NCBI GenBank assembly: GCA_013331015.1
Contig: DUHF01000059.1
Coordinates: 1,724 to 11,315 of the forward strand
Origin: Methanoregula sp.
GTDB taxonomy: Archaea; Halobacteriota; Methanomicrobia; Methanomicrobiales; Methanospirillaceae
Direction of reading: 5' to 3'
Length of the DNA stretch: 9,592 bases
Shown: one piece after another, positions 1-6,961 of the stretch
How the letters are laid out: each line of letters begins with the position of its first letter
How positions within the stretch are numbered: position 1 is the first letter of the stretch
The notes under the pieces: generated by a model
Seen by the model: the letters and a program-made list of their open reading frames with translations, nothing else
Database searches by the model: none
Told to the model about the DNA's origin: nothing
Program-made: the position numbers and the translations under genes

Positions 1-599
1 GCCGGGACGCTGGAAGGAAGGATGCATTCCGCCGGGTGGTAGCGGGCGATCTCGGACACCAGGTTCTGCAGGGTCTCATCGTGATTAAGCGTTGAGACAA
101 AAAAATCCCCGGTAGAGATGTCCAGAAATGCGCTCCCCCAACCCTTCCCTTTGGCATCAGGGCAGAGCGCCATGAGATAGGTTGCCGATGCGGAACCCAG
201 CATGGAGGGATCGATAACGGTGCCCGGTGTGATGATCCGCGCGAGTTCGCGCCGGAGGATCCCTTTTGTGGTCTTTGGATCGTCAACCTGTTCAACTACG
301 GCAACCTTGTAGCCTTTTCCCACCAGTTTTGCAATGTACCCTTCAGCAGCGTGATAGGGAACCCCGGCAAGGGGAATCTTGTTTTCTCCGCTTTTGGATC
401 GCGAGGTGAGGACGATATCCAGTTCCCGTGCGATAAGTTCGGCATCGTGGTAAAAGGTCTCGTAAAAGTCCCCAATCCGGAATAACAGCACCGTGTCCGG
501 ATGCTCATTCTTGAGATCCTGGTACTGGCGCATGACCGGAGACAGACGCGAACCAGCTGTATCGTCTTCCTTTTTCCTTTGACCAGTCGCAGATGCCAT
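1..599 (-). CDS. mutS: DNA mismatch repair protein MutS, N-terminal part (cut by window edge)
   Basis: The minus-strand reading frame begins with ATG at 599 and stays open to the window edge, giving about 199 residues. Residues about 20-50 contain the mismatch-recognition signature of MutS domain I, VLLFRIGDFYETF, which holds the Phe-x-Glu pair that wedges into the mispaired base. It is followed by ELDIVLTSR, IPLAGVPYHA and VAVVEQVDDP, all typical of the bacterial MutS1 N-terminus. The domain II connector begins near AFLDISTGDF. In the known family, MutS dimers find mismatches and use the C-terminal ATPase, outside this window, to recruit MutL. No Shine-Dalgarno is visible, but a TATA-like box at 626-633 lies 26 bases before the ATG, so a leaderless or very short-leader mRNA is likely and supports this start. 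A bacterial-type mutS in an archaeon suggests ancient transfer, known for mesophilic methanogens. Confidence 0.95.
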   Translation of the reverse strand, partial: MASATGQRKKEDDTAGSRLSPVMRQYQDLKNEHPDTVLLFRIGDFYETFYHDAELIARELDIVLTSRSKSGENKIPLAGVPYHAAEGYIAKLVGKGYKVAVVEQVDDPKTTKGILRRELARIITPGTVIDPSMLGSASATYLMALCPDAKGKGWGSAFLDISTGDFFVSTLNHDETLQNLVSEIARYHPAECILPSSVP

Positions 600-625
600 A
601 CCGTAAAAAGGTAGCCTTTTGGATC

Positions 626-633
626 AATTAATA
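626..633 (-). promoter_or_regulatory. TATA-like box of mutS
   Basis: On the minus strand the sequence TATTAATT lies 26 bases before the mutS ATG at 599. Archaeal TATA boxes sit about 25 bases before the transcription start, so transcription would begin at or within a few bases of the start codon. The box overlaps one arm of a 6-bp inverted repeat (630-635 with 652-657). Confidence 0.55.
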
Positions 634-657
634 CCGATCTTACTGCATCCTGGTATT
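630..657. repeat. 6-bp inverted repeat between the M50-like gene stop and the mutS TATA box
   Basis: AATACC at 630-635 is perfectly complementary to GGTATT at 652-657, with a 16-base spacer. The right arm overlaps the stop codon of the upstream membrane protease gene (656-658) and the left arm overlaps the TATA-like box of mutS. It could be a hairpin in the upstream gene's 3' end or a dyad operator site. A chance 6-bp match cannot be excluded. Confidence 0.35.
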
Positions 658-1387
658 ACTGCCTTGCCCGGGAAAACCCGTACAGGAGAATGAGCGGCAA
701 AGAGAGGAGGAGTGCGATGAGGCCATACACCAGTCCGAGGGTGAACCCGATCTCAAGCAGGCGCAAAAATTCTGCCAGGATCCCGGTCGCCACCGGTATC
801 CCGCTCAAAAGAATCATGATACCCGCAAGGGTCAAAAGAAAGATACCAATAGCAGCATTTTTCATGTCCTGGCGGCTTGGGGACACAGAAAGGATGAGGC
901 TTGTTGTCAGGTAGATGTACAGGAGAAACCAGCCATTGAACTGCAAAACGAGATTGGTATGGAATGTTTCAATGATCTTACTCCCCAGCATCAGGAATGC
1001 GTCAAAGGATCCAATGGTCGGGGGAAAGATCGGAAAAGTACAGCCAAGAAAGGTTAAAAAAACCCAGGTAATCCCGGAGAGGACGAGGGGGATGACAAAG
1101 AGCGGCGCGGTGCTGATGATGACATCACCCAGGTACGGGATGAGTGGACGGGTGTAGGTGACCGATCCCCCTTCCCGCGAGAAGAAGACCACATGCTGGA
1201 TCCGGGCGCCGGTGATAATACAGCCTGCCATGTGGGCGCATTCATGGAGGATCACCCCCGGGGCGCGGAGAAGATAGTAAAGCGTCCTCGAGGGCATTGT
1301 CGCTGCCCAGACATGGTCAAGGACATACGAGATGGCAACCACTGTCGCACCAATCAGTAAAATGGTGACAATTCCGTCAGATTCCAT
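656..1387 (-). CDS. Multi-pass membrane protein with HExxH motif, M50B-like metallopeptidase family
   Basis: The protein has 243 residues from the ATG at 1387; a TTG at 1393 would add two residues and is less likely. It is very hydrophobic with about six membrane segments (roughly 5-28, 86-115, 148-168, 178-198, 207-239). The key feature is PGVILHECAHMAGCIITGARIQHV: HExxH at residues 48-52 lies inside a predicted membrane segment, followed by a Gly-rich turn with REGGSVTYTRP. This matches the M50B-like pattern of an intramembrane zinc site followed by a short beta stretch. D174 in SPSRQD is a candidate third zinc ligand. The usual NxxPxxPLDGG motif of site-2 proteases is absent, so this is the minimal M50B-like form rather than a classical S2P. 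The substrate is unknown. It is divergent from the DUF255 gene and 56 bases upstream of mutS, which has its own TATA-like box. Peptidase activity is inferred. Confidence 0.8.
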   Translation of the reverse strand: MESDGIVTILLIGATVVAISYVLDHVWAATMPSRTLYYLLRAPGVILHECAHMAGCIITGARIQHVVFFSREGGSVTYTRPLIPYLGDVIISTAPLFVIPLVLSGITWVFLTFLGCTFPIFPPTIGSFDAFLMLGSKIIETFHTNLVLQFNGWFLLYIYLTTSLILSVSPSRQDMKNAAIGIFLLTLAGIMILLSGIPVATGILAEFLRLLEIGFTLGLVYGLIALLLSLPLILLYGFSRARQ

Positions 1388-1481
1388 GAGCAACCGTATC
1401 TACCGGATCATGGTTGCCGCTTCCTCATAAGGGTCTTCCCCTTGACCATAGGGCAAAAAAACTCATCAGTGTGGCCGGTAT

Positions 1482-3626
1482 ATGATGGAGTATATGCCGG
1501 GACCCGGTTCTGCATCTTCCCCAGACGAGAAGGAAAAGCACCCGTTCAATCACCTGCGGGATGAGAAGAGCCCTTATCTCCGGCAGCATGCCAGGAATCC
1601 GGTTGACTGGTATCCGTGGGGGGATGAGGCTTTTTCCCGTGCAGCACGCGAAGACAAGCCGGTCTTTCTCTCAATCGGGTATGCAACCTGCCACTGGTGC
1701 CATGTCATGGCCCGCGAATCATTTGAAGACGATGGGGTTGCCGCCATCCTCAATGAAAAGTACATCGCGATAAAGGTGGACCGGGAGGAACGACCCGATA
1801 TCGACAGCGTGTACATGATGGCCTGCCAGCACATGACCGGCCAGGGCGGATGGCCCCTTTCCATCATCATGACCCCGGCAAAGGAACCGTTCTTTGCCGG
1901 CACGTACTTTCCCCGTTTTGGGCGCGCGGGCATGCCCGGCCTGCTGGATCTCCTTTCCCGGATAGCCGGGACCTGGGCCGGACAACGCGGGGATCTAGAA
2001 CAGTCTGCACGGGAGCTGGCAGCAACCCTGCGAAGTACTGCAGAGTACCTGCCTGGAGGAAGGGTCGATTCCCGGCTCCTGGTCCGGGGATATGAGGATC
2101 TTGCACTCAGGTTCGATCCCGATTTTGGGGGTTTTGGCAGGGCACCCAAATTTCCGACCCCGACAACGCTCCTCTACCTGCTCCGGTTCTGGAAACGGAA
2201 CGGATCTGCTCCTGCCCTTGAGATGGTAACAACAACGCTTGACGCTATCTGTCATGGGGGCATCCATGATCATCTTGGGGGTGGGTTCCACCGGTACTCA
2301 ACCGATGCTTCATGGCGGGTGCCCCATTTCGAGAAGATGCTCTATGATCAGGCATTGCTCCTCATCGCGTTCTCCGATGCATGGCTGGCGACAAAAAATC
2401 CGGTGTACCGGAAAACCGCAGAAGGGATTGTCACCTGTCTCCTGCGGGATATGCAGTCGGACAATGGCGGTTTCATCTCTGCTGAAGATGCGGATAATGA
2501 GGAGGGAGAGGGGGCGTATTATGTCTGGACCGAGGAAGAGTTCAACCGGGTTCTTGGCAGGCACGAGGCTGCGCTTGCCATGCGGCATTTCGGGGTCACT
2601 GCTTACGGGAACTTTGTCGTGCCTGAAAGCAACCGGAGGGCAAATGTTCTTTTTCTGGATCGTTCGAACCTTATGGATTACCGGGAAGCCGGCTCACTTT
2701 CCAAAGCAGATGACGCACGGATAAAAAATATTGCAAACCGTCTCTTAAAAGCGCGATACCAGCGTCCCCGCCCGGCACGGGATGTGAAAATCCTTGCCGA
2801 CTGGAACGGGCTGGTAATAACCGCTCTGGCACACGCATACCGGGCATTTGGTGACCCGGCATGCCTTACTGCCGCAGAGAAGGGCATGCAGTTTGTCCGG
2901 TCATACCTGCAAACCCCAGACGGGGGATTGTTTCACCGGTACTGTGACGGGGAAGCTGCAATTCTGGCATTTGCGGATGATTATGCCTTCATGATCGCGG
3001 CACTCCTTGAGTTATATGGCGTAACTTTTGATCCCCGGCTGCTCAGCGAGGCGATCCTTCTGGATCAATACCTGACTGCCCATTTCTTTGACCCTGTCCA
3101 CGGGGGATATTATTCCACTCCGGACAATGGAGATCCCCTCATCATCAGAACCCGGGAGATTTATGACGGGGCAGTTCCGTCATCAAATTCCGTGATGCTG
3201 GAAAATCTTGCCACGCTGGGACTCCTGACCGGTGATATCAACTACACAGACCGGGCTTCTGCGCTTGCTGCAACCTTTTCTGGGGTTGCAAAAAAAACCC
3301 CGTCAGCCTGTTCGGCATACCTGTGCGGTCTTGATCGCCTTCTTGGTCCGGCAACCTGTATTGTCATTGCCAGTGAGGGCAGGACACCGGGTCTGAAGGA
3401 GATGATTTTAGAAGTCTGGCACCGGTATCTCCCCGCGGTCAGCCTCATTGTGCGAACCCCGGGACCCATGTCCGGGGATCTTGATCGTCTTGTCCCCTTC
3501 ACCCGCACGATGATTCCCCGGGATGGGAAAGCAACGGCATACCTGTGCCACGGGACAACCTGTTCTGAACCGGTCACAAGAATTGAGGATCTTGTGGCGC
3601 ACCTTGACGGGAAAAGAGGGGAATGA
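1482..3626 (+). CDS. Thioredoxin-domain/six-hairpin protein, YyaL/SSP411 (DUF255) family
   Basis: The protein has 714 residues, normal for the family (about 650-750). The N-terminal thioredoxin-like domain (about 22-185) shows the family opening EKSPYLRQHARNPVDWYPWG, then the redox motif ATCHWCHVM with C70 and C73, the KVDREERPDID stretch and GGWPLSIIMTP. The C-terminal half (about 200-690) is an alpha/alpha-toroid related to glycan epimerases and hydrolases, with GGGFHRYSTD near residue 266, HFEKMLYDQ near 283, AEDADNEEGEGAYYVWT near 333-349 and ADWNGLVITALAHAYRAF near 440. Family members occur from archaea to mammals (SPATA20), but no agreed biochemical function exists; a thiol-redox-linked carbohydrate function is only a guess. 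No signal peptide is seen, so it is probably cytoplasmic. ATGs at 1482, 1485 and 1494 are all possible starts; all precede the conserved domain and no Shine-Dalgarno decides. The stop abuts that of the next gene. Confidence 0.93.
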   Translation: MMEYMPGPGSASSPDEKEKHPFNHLRDEKSPYLRQHARNPVDWYPWGDEAFSRAAREDKPVFLSIGYATCHWCHVMARESFEDDGVAAILNEKYIAIKVDREERPDIDSVYMMACQHMTGQGGWPLSIIMTPAKEPFFAGTYFPRFGRAGMPGLLDLLSRIAGTWAGQRGDLEQSARELAATLRSTAEYLPGGRVDSRLLVRGYEDLALRFDPDFGGFGRAPKFPTPTTLLYLLRFWKRNGSAPALEMVTTTLDAICHGGIHDHLGGGFHRYSTDASWRVPHFEKMLYDQALLLIAFSDAWLATKNPVYRKTAEGIVTCLLRDMQSDNGGFISAEDADNEEGEGAYYVWTEEEFNRVLGRHEAALAMRHFGVTAYGNFVVPESNRRANVLFLDRSNLMDYREAGSLSKADDARIKNIANRLLKARYQRPRPARDVKILADWNGLVITALAHAYRAFGDPACLTAAEKGMQFVRSYLQTPDGGLFHRYCDGEAAILAFADDYAFMIAALLELYGVTFDPRLLSEAILLDQYLTAHFFDPVHGGYYSTPDNGDPLIIRTREIYDGAVPSSNSVMLENLATLGLLTGDINYTDRASALAATFSGVAKKTPSACSAYLCGLDRLLGPATCIVIASEGRTPGLKEMILEVWHRYLPAVSLIVRTPGPMSGDLDRLVPFTRTMIPRDGKATAYLCHGTTCSEPVTRIEDLVAHLDGKRGE

Positions 3627-4103
3627 TTACAGGTTCTTTAATGAGACAATATCCTTAACCCCGGCAAGTTTCCAGACAAGCGACCGTTCTTCCTCGGCAA
3701 TGGCAACCGGTGCGTCCATGGGCGAGTGCCCGAGTGCTGCCATGATATTGCAGGAGAGGTTGCGTTCCACAATGAGATCGACAAATTTCTCCCGGATGAG
3801 TTTCTTCTCGATCGAGTCGTGAACCTCCTCCAGGTAGCCATGCAGGGTAACAAACGTGTAGGACGAGAGGTCTTTGGTAAATTTCTCGATCTCGACAGCA
3901 GCATAGGGGCTTTTTCTGAAGTACTCGATCTTCTTCCCGTATTTGGTTGAGAGGAAGTAGAGGAAAGAACCATCGAATACGTAGAGGAATGGCGCAATGT
4001 AGGGATATTTTTCGCCCTGGAATGCAATGCGGCAGACATATCCCCGCTCGATAAGCTTGTCGTATTCAGCCTTGTCCGCCCGTGGGATCTTGATGATATC
4101 CAT
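3627..4103 (-). CDS. Pyridoxamine 5'-phosphate oxidase-like FMN-binding protein
   Basis: The protein has 158 residues from ATG 4103. It has the split-barrel flavoprotein pattern of the PNPOx-like group (Pyridox_ox_2 type): GYVCRIAFQGEKYPYIAPFLYVFDGSFLYF at 21-50, then STKYGKKIEYFRKSPYAAVEIE at 52-73, and a second strand pair TFVTLHGYLEEV at 83-94. The G-x-K segment near residues 56-58 matches the usual phosphate-contact region of bound FMN. Such small archaeal proteins bind FMN or F420, or act in nitroreductase or heme-related roles; true PNP oxidase activity is not implied. The C-terminus (about 115-158) holds two cysteine/histidine spots (C118, H126) of unknown use. A TATA-like box at 4133-4140 and a weak GTGAG sequence five bases before the ATG support the start. 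It is convergent with the DUF255 gene with zero spacing. The exact substrate is unknown. Confidence 0.85.
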   Translation of the reverse strand: MDIIKIPRADKAEYDKLIERGYVCRIAFQGEKYPYIAPFLYVFDGSFLYFLSTKYGKKIEYFRKSPYAAVEIEKFTKDLSSYTFVTLHGYLEEVHDSIEKKLIREKFVDLIVERNLSCNIMAALGHSPMDAPVAIAEEERSLVWKLAGVKDIVSLKNL

Positions 4104-4132
4104 GGATTCTCACACTTCGTTCCCATGGAGGA

Positions 4133-4140
4133 ATGATAAA
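4133..4140 (-). promoter_or_regulatory. TATA-like box of the PNPOx-like gene
   Basis: TTTATCAT on the minus strand lies 29 bases before the ATG at 4103, the spacing expected for a short-leader archaeal transcript. A weak Shine-Dalgarno-like GTGAG (4109-4113) lies between the box and the start. Confidence 0.5.
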
Positions 4141-4423
4141 TCTTTTGAAATGAGGCGGGAAAACCCGCAGGGACAGGTCCCCTGTTCACGAGAAAAACCG
4201 TTGATTGTTTTCCTGTTCTGCAGAAACACGCATGAACGGGAGTTCATACCTGAACGATCAAAATCGGATGAAATCTGAACATAACCGTCCCCGCCCGGAT
4301 CCTTGAACTCATTTGGGAGGCAGCAGCGCCCGGGAGCGCCCGCCCAATGGTCGGGCTGCGAGGGCCATAGGGTATCATATGAGATCTCTGCGAGACAGTT
4401 CGACTCGTGAATCCGGTTGGGGC

Positions 4424-4533
4424 GTTTTCATGGGAAAAGAAAAAAACCGAATTGATGCCGCCACGGGGGCGCCCCGCGGGGGTGGCGGCAGGCATCGTAA
4501 TGGGAGTACGGGGGCAGTTTGCCCCCATCATCA
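4424..4533 (+). repeat. Two-hairpin repeat, copy 1
   Basis: The element starts with GTTTTCATGG and contains two stems. Hairpin A pairs GCCGCCAC (4457-4464) with GTGGCGGC (4482-4489). Hairpin B is GGGGGC-AGTTT-GCCCCC (4510-4526), followed by ATCATCA. The same order of landmarks (ATTTTC or GTTTTC, TTGA, CCGCC, hairpin A, ATCG, hairpin B, CCATCAT) recurs at 6771-6862, 7137-7233 and 8718-8816. An outer pairing GATGCC (4454-4459) with GGCATC (4491-4496) is an alternative fold. It is T-rich downstream (4542-4568). Confidence 0.75.
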
Positions 4534-4919
4534 CTTCTAAGGTTTTTCAATAGAGCACTTTTTTTTAACTATTTTCATCTGAATTGAATCTGATCATGTA
4601 CATTTCCCCCAGGAAAAAACGTTCCTTCATGCGTGAGCGCCGCAGACCAGTAACCCTCCCCGCTGCGATTATCCTGGATTTGCCGTAAGTCGATTTTTCC
4701 TGCACTTGAAGACCAGCCGGCTTCACGACCGCAGGGGGTTTACCCCGGAAATATCAGATCCGGATCCCGTATCGTATGCAGGGGGTAATCGGCGGCTAAT
4801 TGCGGCGACTGGCATATTTCATCAGGCAAAAAACATCTTCATGTCAGGGTTTTTTCACAGCACCTTACGATGGCCAAAGGCAGGCAAGAACAGTTCCCTG
4901 CAATGAAAAATTTTCCCGG

Positions 4920-4927
4920 AAAAAAAA
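4920..4927 (-). terminator. Poly-T terminator of the PEGA-protein gene
   Basis: On the minus strand a run of eight T lies 18 bases after the TAG stop at 4946-4948, and a second T-rich tract follows at about 4904-4912. T-rich tracts without an obligatory hairpin are the usual archaeal termination signal. Confidence 0.5.
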
Positions 4928-4945
4928 GGAGCGGGACCGCCGGGA

Positions 4946-5797
4946 CTACATCCGCCTGCGCACTGCCATGACGCAGAGCAGGAGAGCAATGCCGAAAAGG
5001 GCCACTACCCCGGCAAAACCAGGCGCATACGTTGGCGTTGGCTGGGCATATGCCAAAAAGACCGAGATCTGGATGGTCTGGCCCTCTTTGACGGTCACGG
5101 TCTTCTCCACGCTCTCATAATTATCCATGCTGAAACGGAGCGTGTGAGGACCCTCAGGAATTTCGGTAAACGTTGCGGGTGCCGTACCAACATAGATCCC
5201 GTCAATCTCCACCCGGGCGCCTTCCGGGGTGGAAACAACCTTGATCGCCCCGTTTGCAGAAGGATTCTGCGCAGCGGATGCTGCCTTCACCGGGTCGATG
5301 ATGATATGGGAAAGGGCCGGGAGCACATCGGAGTCCGTGAACCGGCGGTTATAGGCATCCGGAAACGTGACGGTGATGGTGGCAGGCGAGAAGTCCGCTG
5401 ACACGATACTGTTGACTGCCGACTGCTGGAGTGCAACCTCTGCTTTCTTGAAGTCCATCGAGACCGTCCGGTATTCCGTGCCGGTCGGAACATCGAAAAG
5501 GGACGCGAACTTTTTCATCCGTATGGTGGCACTGGACCGGTCCATGGTGATGAGCTCGGGGGGTTCGGAACTGGTGCCAAGCCCCTTCAAGAGTTCCTCT
5601 TCGAGGATCGACTGGGGAATGGCATTCTCCAGGAACCCCTCGAGCGTGAACCGGAAGATGGCGATGGCATCCCCGGTTTCATCAACGGTGATGTCGAGCG
5701 TATTTGCCGTAAAGGCAGAGGCCGGGCAAAAAAATACTGCAGCAATACCCGCCATGAGGACAAGAATGGAGCATGTACGTGAAGTGTATGGTATCAT
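4946..5797 (-). CDS. Secreted PEGA-domain protein with PGF-CTERM-type sorting tail
   Basis: The protein has 283 residues from ATG 5797. Residues 1-28 are a signal peptide (hydrophobic core ILVLMAGIAAVFF, likely cleavage after ASA). Residues about 30-175 form a beta-rich extracellular domain I do not recognise. Residues 184-248 are a PEGA domain: IKVVSTPEGARVEIDGIYVG, then PEGPHTLRFSMDNY and KTVTVKEGQT, with PEGA itself at 191-194. A short PTPTYA linker leads to PGF (259-261), a membrane segment (262-279) and the basic end RRRM. This tripartite tail matches the PGF-CTERM signal processed by archaeosortase A, so the mature protein is probably anchored to a membrane lipid and displayed on the cell surface. 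No archaeosortase is in the window. The gene is divergent from the DedA gene. PEGA domains are thought to bind surface or cell-wall material; the ligand is unknown. Confidence 0.85.
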   Translation of the reverse strand: MIPYTSRTCSILVLMAGIAAVFFCPASAFTANTLDITVDETGDAIAIFRFTLEGFLENAIPQSILEEELLKGLGTSSEPPELITMDRSSATIRMKKFASLFDVPTGTEYRTVSMDFKKAEVALQQSAVNSIVSADFSPATITVTFPDAYNRRFTDSDVLPALSHIIIDPVKAASAAQNPSANGAIKVVSTPEGARVEIDGIYVGTAPATFTEIPEGPHTLRFSMDNYESVEKTVTVKEGQTIQISVFLAYAQPTPTYAPGFAGVVALFGIALLLCVMAVRRRM

Positions 5798-5968
5798 TAT
5801 GACAGTTTCCGTCCTTCCCGCGTGCGGGACAATGGTCTGTTCAGTACTATTGCTGTCTCATTCCCCATAATCTTTCAGGCTGGTTTAACCGGTCACCATG
5901 ACGTGAAGGTCAGCCGGATGCCTGCCGCTCCCTTTAATAGAGCACGGGCGCTAACAGTACCGGTACCT
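5798..5968. promoter_or_regulatory. Divergent promoter region between the PEGA and DedA genes
   Basis: These 171 bases separate two divergent genes. On the plus side the DedA TATA-like box lies at 5933-5940. On the minus side AT-rich candidates for the PEGA gene lie at about 5840-5850 and 5866-5873, which would give a leader of roughly 20-45 bases. A small hairpin, CCCGC-GT-GCGGG (5817-5828), would fall in that leader, 20 bases before the PEGA start codon. Confidence 0.4.
5933..5940 (+). promoter_or_regulatory. TATA-like box of the DedA gene
   Basis: TTTAATAG lies 28 bases before the ATG at 5969, the spacing expected for a leaderless or short-leader archaeal mRNA. It falls inside the longer upstream open frame that begins at 5822, which argues that this longer frame is not translated. 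Confidence 0.55.
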
Positions 5969-6628
5969 ATGCTCGAATCGCTGATCCCGATCCTGCTCCA
6001 TATCGACCAGAACCTCGCATCCGTTGTGCACGAATACGGCGTCTGGACCTACCTCATCCTCTTCATCATCATCTTCCTGGAGACCGGTTTTGTGATCATG
6101 CCCTTCTTACCGGGCGACTCCCTCCTGTTCGTGGGCGGGGCGGTAGCCGCAAGCGGCATCCTTGACCTGTATTTACTCATCATCGTCATCATCCTGGCCG
6201 CAGTTATCGGGGATACGGTCAATTACTGGATCGGCAATTATCTCGGGGTCAGGGTCTTTTACGAGCGCTTCCCTACGCTCGTAAAAAAGGAGTACATCGA
6301 CCGGACTTATGAGTTCTATGAGAAATATGGGGGCGCCACCATCTTTGTTGCCCGCTTTGTCCCGCTCGTCCGGACTTTTGCGCCCTTCCTTGCCGGAGTC
6401 GGCACCATGCACTATTCCCGGTTCCTCTTCTACAACATTGCCGGGGCAGTCTGCTGGACGCTGAGTTTCGTCCTTGCCGGCTATTTCTTTGGCACCCTCG
6501 TTGTCGTGCAGGAGAACATGGGCCTCCTCATCATCGCCGTCATCCTCCTGACCACGGGAACAATTTTGTATATCCTCTTCACCATCATCAGGGCGTGGTG
6601 GGACCGGCGCAGGGAACCCGCAGCATAA
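5969..6628 (+). CDS. DedA-family membrane protein (VTT/SNARE-associated domain)
   Basis: The protein has 219 residues from ATG 5969, usual DedA length. The family signature is complete: FLETGFVIMPFLPGDSLLF at 36-54 with E38 and D50, GDTVNYWIGNYLG at 81-93, the amphipathic loop FYEKYGGATIFVARFVPLVRTFAPFLAG at 116-143 with R129, R135 and P132, then the final membrane segments about 152-176 and 184-206. Known DedA proteins form a re-entrant membrane fold and act in lipid carrier or phospholipid flipping and proton-dependent membrane homeostasis; some flip undecaprenyl phosphate or phosphatidylethanolamine in bacteria. The archaeal substrate, perhaps a polyprenyl or archaeal phospholipid carrier, is inferred. 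An upstream in-frame start at 5822 would add 49 residues without membrane or family character and would contain the TATA-like box, so I reject it. The gene is divergent from the surface-protein gene. No poly-T follows directly; a T7 run lies about 100 bases on. Confidence 0.92.
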   Translation: MLESLIPILLHIDQNLASVVHEYGVWTYLILFIIIFLETGFVIMPFLPGDSLLFVGGAVAASGILDLYLLIIVIILAAVIGDTVNYWIGNYLGVRVFYERFPTLVKKEYIDRTYEFYEKYGGATIFVARFVPLVRTFAPFLAGVGTMHYSRFLFYNIAGAVCWTLSFVLAGYFFGTLVVVQENMGLLIIAVILLTTGTILYILFTIIRAWWDRRREPAA

Positions 6629-6770
6629 CGGATATCCCAACGCGGGCTGTTTCTCCTGCCGGTATTCCGCGGGCGTGCCCGGCCCTGCCGGCAACCGGTT
6701 CAGGATCTCCTGACAATACCAGGCATGGATTTTTTTAAAAATACCTGCCCGTAAGAGAACGGTTATACAA

Positions 6771-6862
6771 AGATGGGGGTTGATACCCCCCCTACCCCCA
6801 AAACGAGCACTGCCGCCGCCTTCGCGGGGGCGCTCCCTCTGGCGGGTTCAATGACGAAAATT
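6771..6862 (-). repeat. Two-hairpin repeat, copy 2
   Basis: Read on the minus strand it begins AATTTTCGTCATTGAACCCG, the same start seen in copy 4 (ATTTTCACCGGTTTGAACCG). Hairpin A pairs CCGCC (plus 6841-6845) with GGCGG (plus 6813-6820 region). Hairpin B is GGGGGT-ATCA-ACCCCC (plus 6775-6790), followed by ATCTTT. The loop-closing pair is T-A here and C-G in copies 1 and 3, so pairing is kept by a double change. It is inverted relative to copies 1, 3 and 4. Confidence 0.7.
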
Positions 6863-6894
6863 CAACACAGGGGTGATTGAGAATTCACCTTCAA

Positions 6895-6961
6895 TCAGCC
6901 ATCCTCCCCCGCCCGTACGACTGCCTGCCCGTGGCGGCAGTCGGAGGGCACCGGCTCTGTT
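6895..6961 (+). repeat. Second repeat, copy a (single-hairpin element)
   Basis: The first 50 bases (6895-6944) match the minus strand of 8571-8620 at 46 positions, with all four differences being transitions. The match then continues after a 16-base insertion in the other copy through GGGCACC and GCTCTGTT. The core hairpin pairs CGACTGCC (6918-6925) with GGCAGTCG (6936-6943); in the other copy one pair becomes G-T. Flanking CCTCC and GGAGG could extend the stem. Confidence 0.8.

Larger units (their letters stand above)
4104..4945. other. 842-base stretch without a convincing gene
   Basis: The plus and minus frames here give only low-complexity or arginine/proline-rich translations without family motifs, so I call no gene. 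It holds the PNPOx promoter signal (4133-4140), a TGAAC/GTTCA mini-hairpin near 4233-4246, a GC-rich hairpin-prone patch near 4320-4360, one copy of the two-hairpin repeat (4424-4533), AT-rich runs (4552-4590), a GGGG-GTTTA-type hairpin with CCCC at 4735-4746, and poly-A tracts that on the minus strand would be T-rich terminators for the PEGA gene. A 30-codon frame at 4596-4688 (MYISPRKKRSFMRERRRP onward) has a basic N-terminal half and a hydrophobic end, but no ribosome binding site and no recognisable relatives, so it is not called. Confidence 0.6.

Noticed and set aside
1574..2149. 191-residue minus-strand frame opposite the DUF255 gene
   Set aside because: Arg/Ser/Pro-rich with no motif; it lies wholly within a well-supported gene.
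4390..4412. tRNA T-arm-like sequence with GTTCGA
   Set aside because: The flanking bases do not form a 5-bp T stem, and no acceptor, D or anticodon arms can be placed around it.
4244..4534. 96-residue minus-strand frame in the gene-free stretch
   Set aside because: It runs through a repeat copy and its translation is rich in Pro, Arg and Ser with no recognisable pattern.
6173..6694. 173-residue minus-strand open frame opposite DedA
   Set aside because: The translation is acidic low-complexity shadow of the hydrophobic DedA codons, and the plus strand has clear family motifs.
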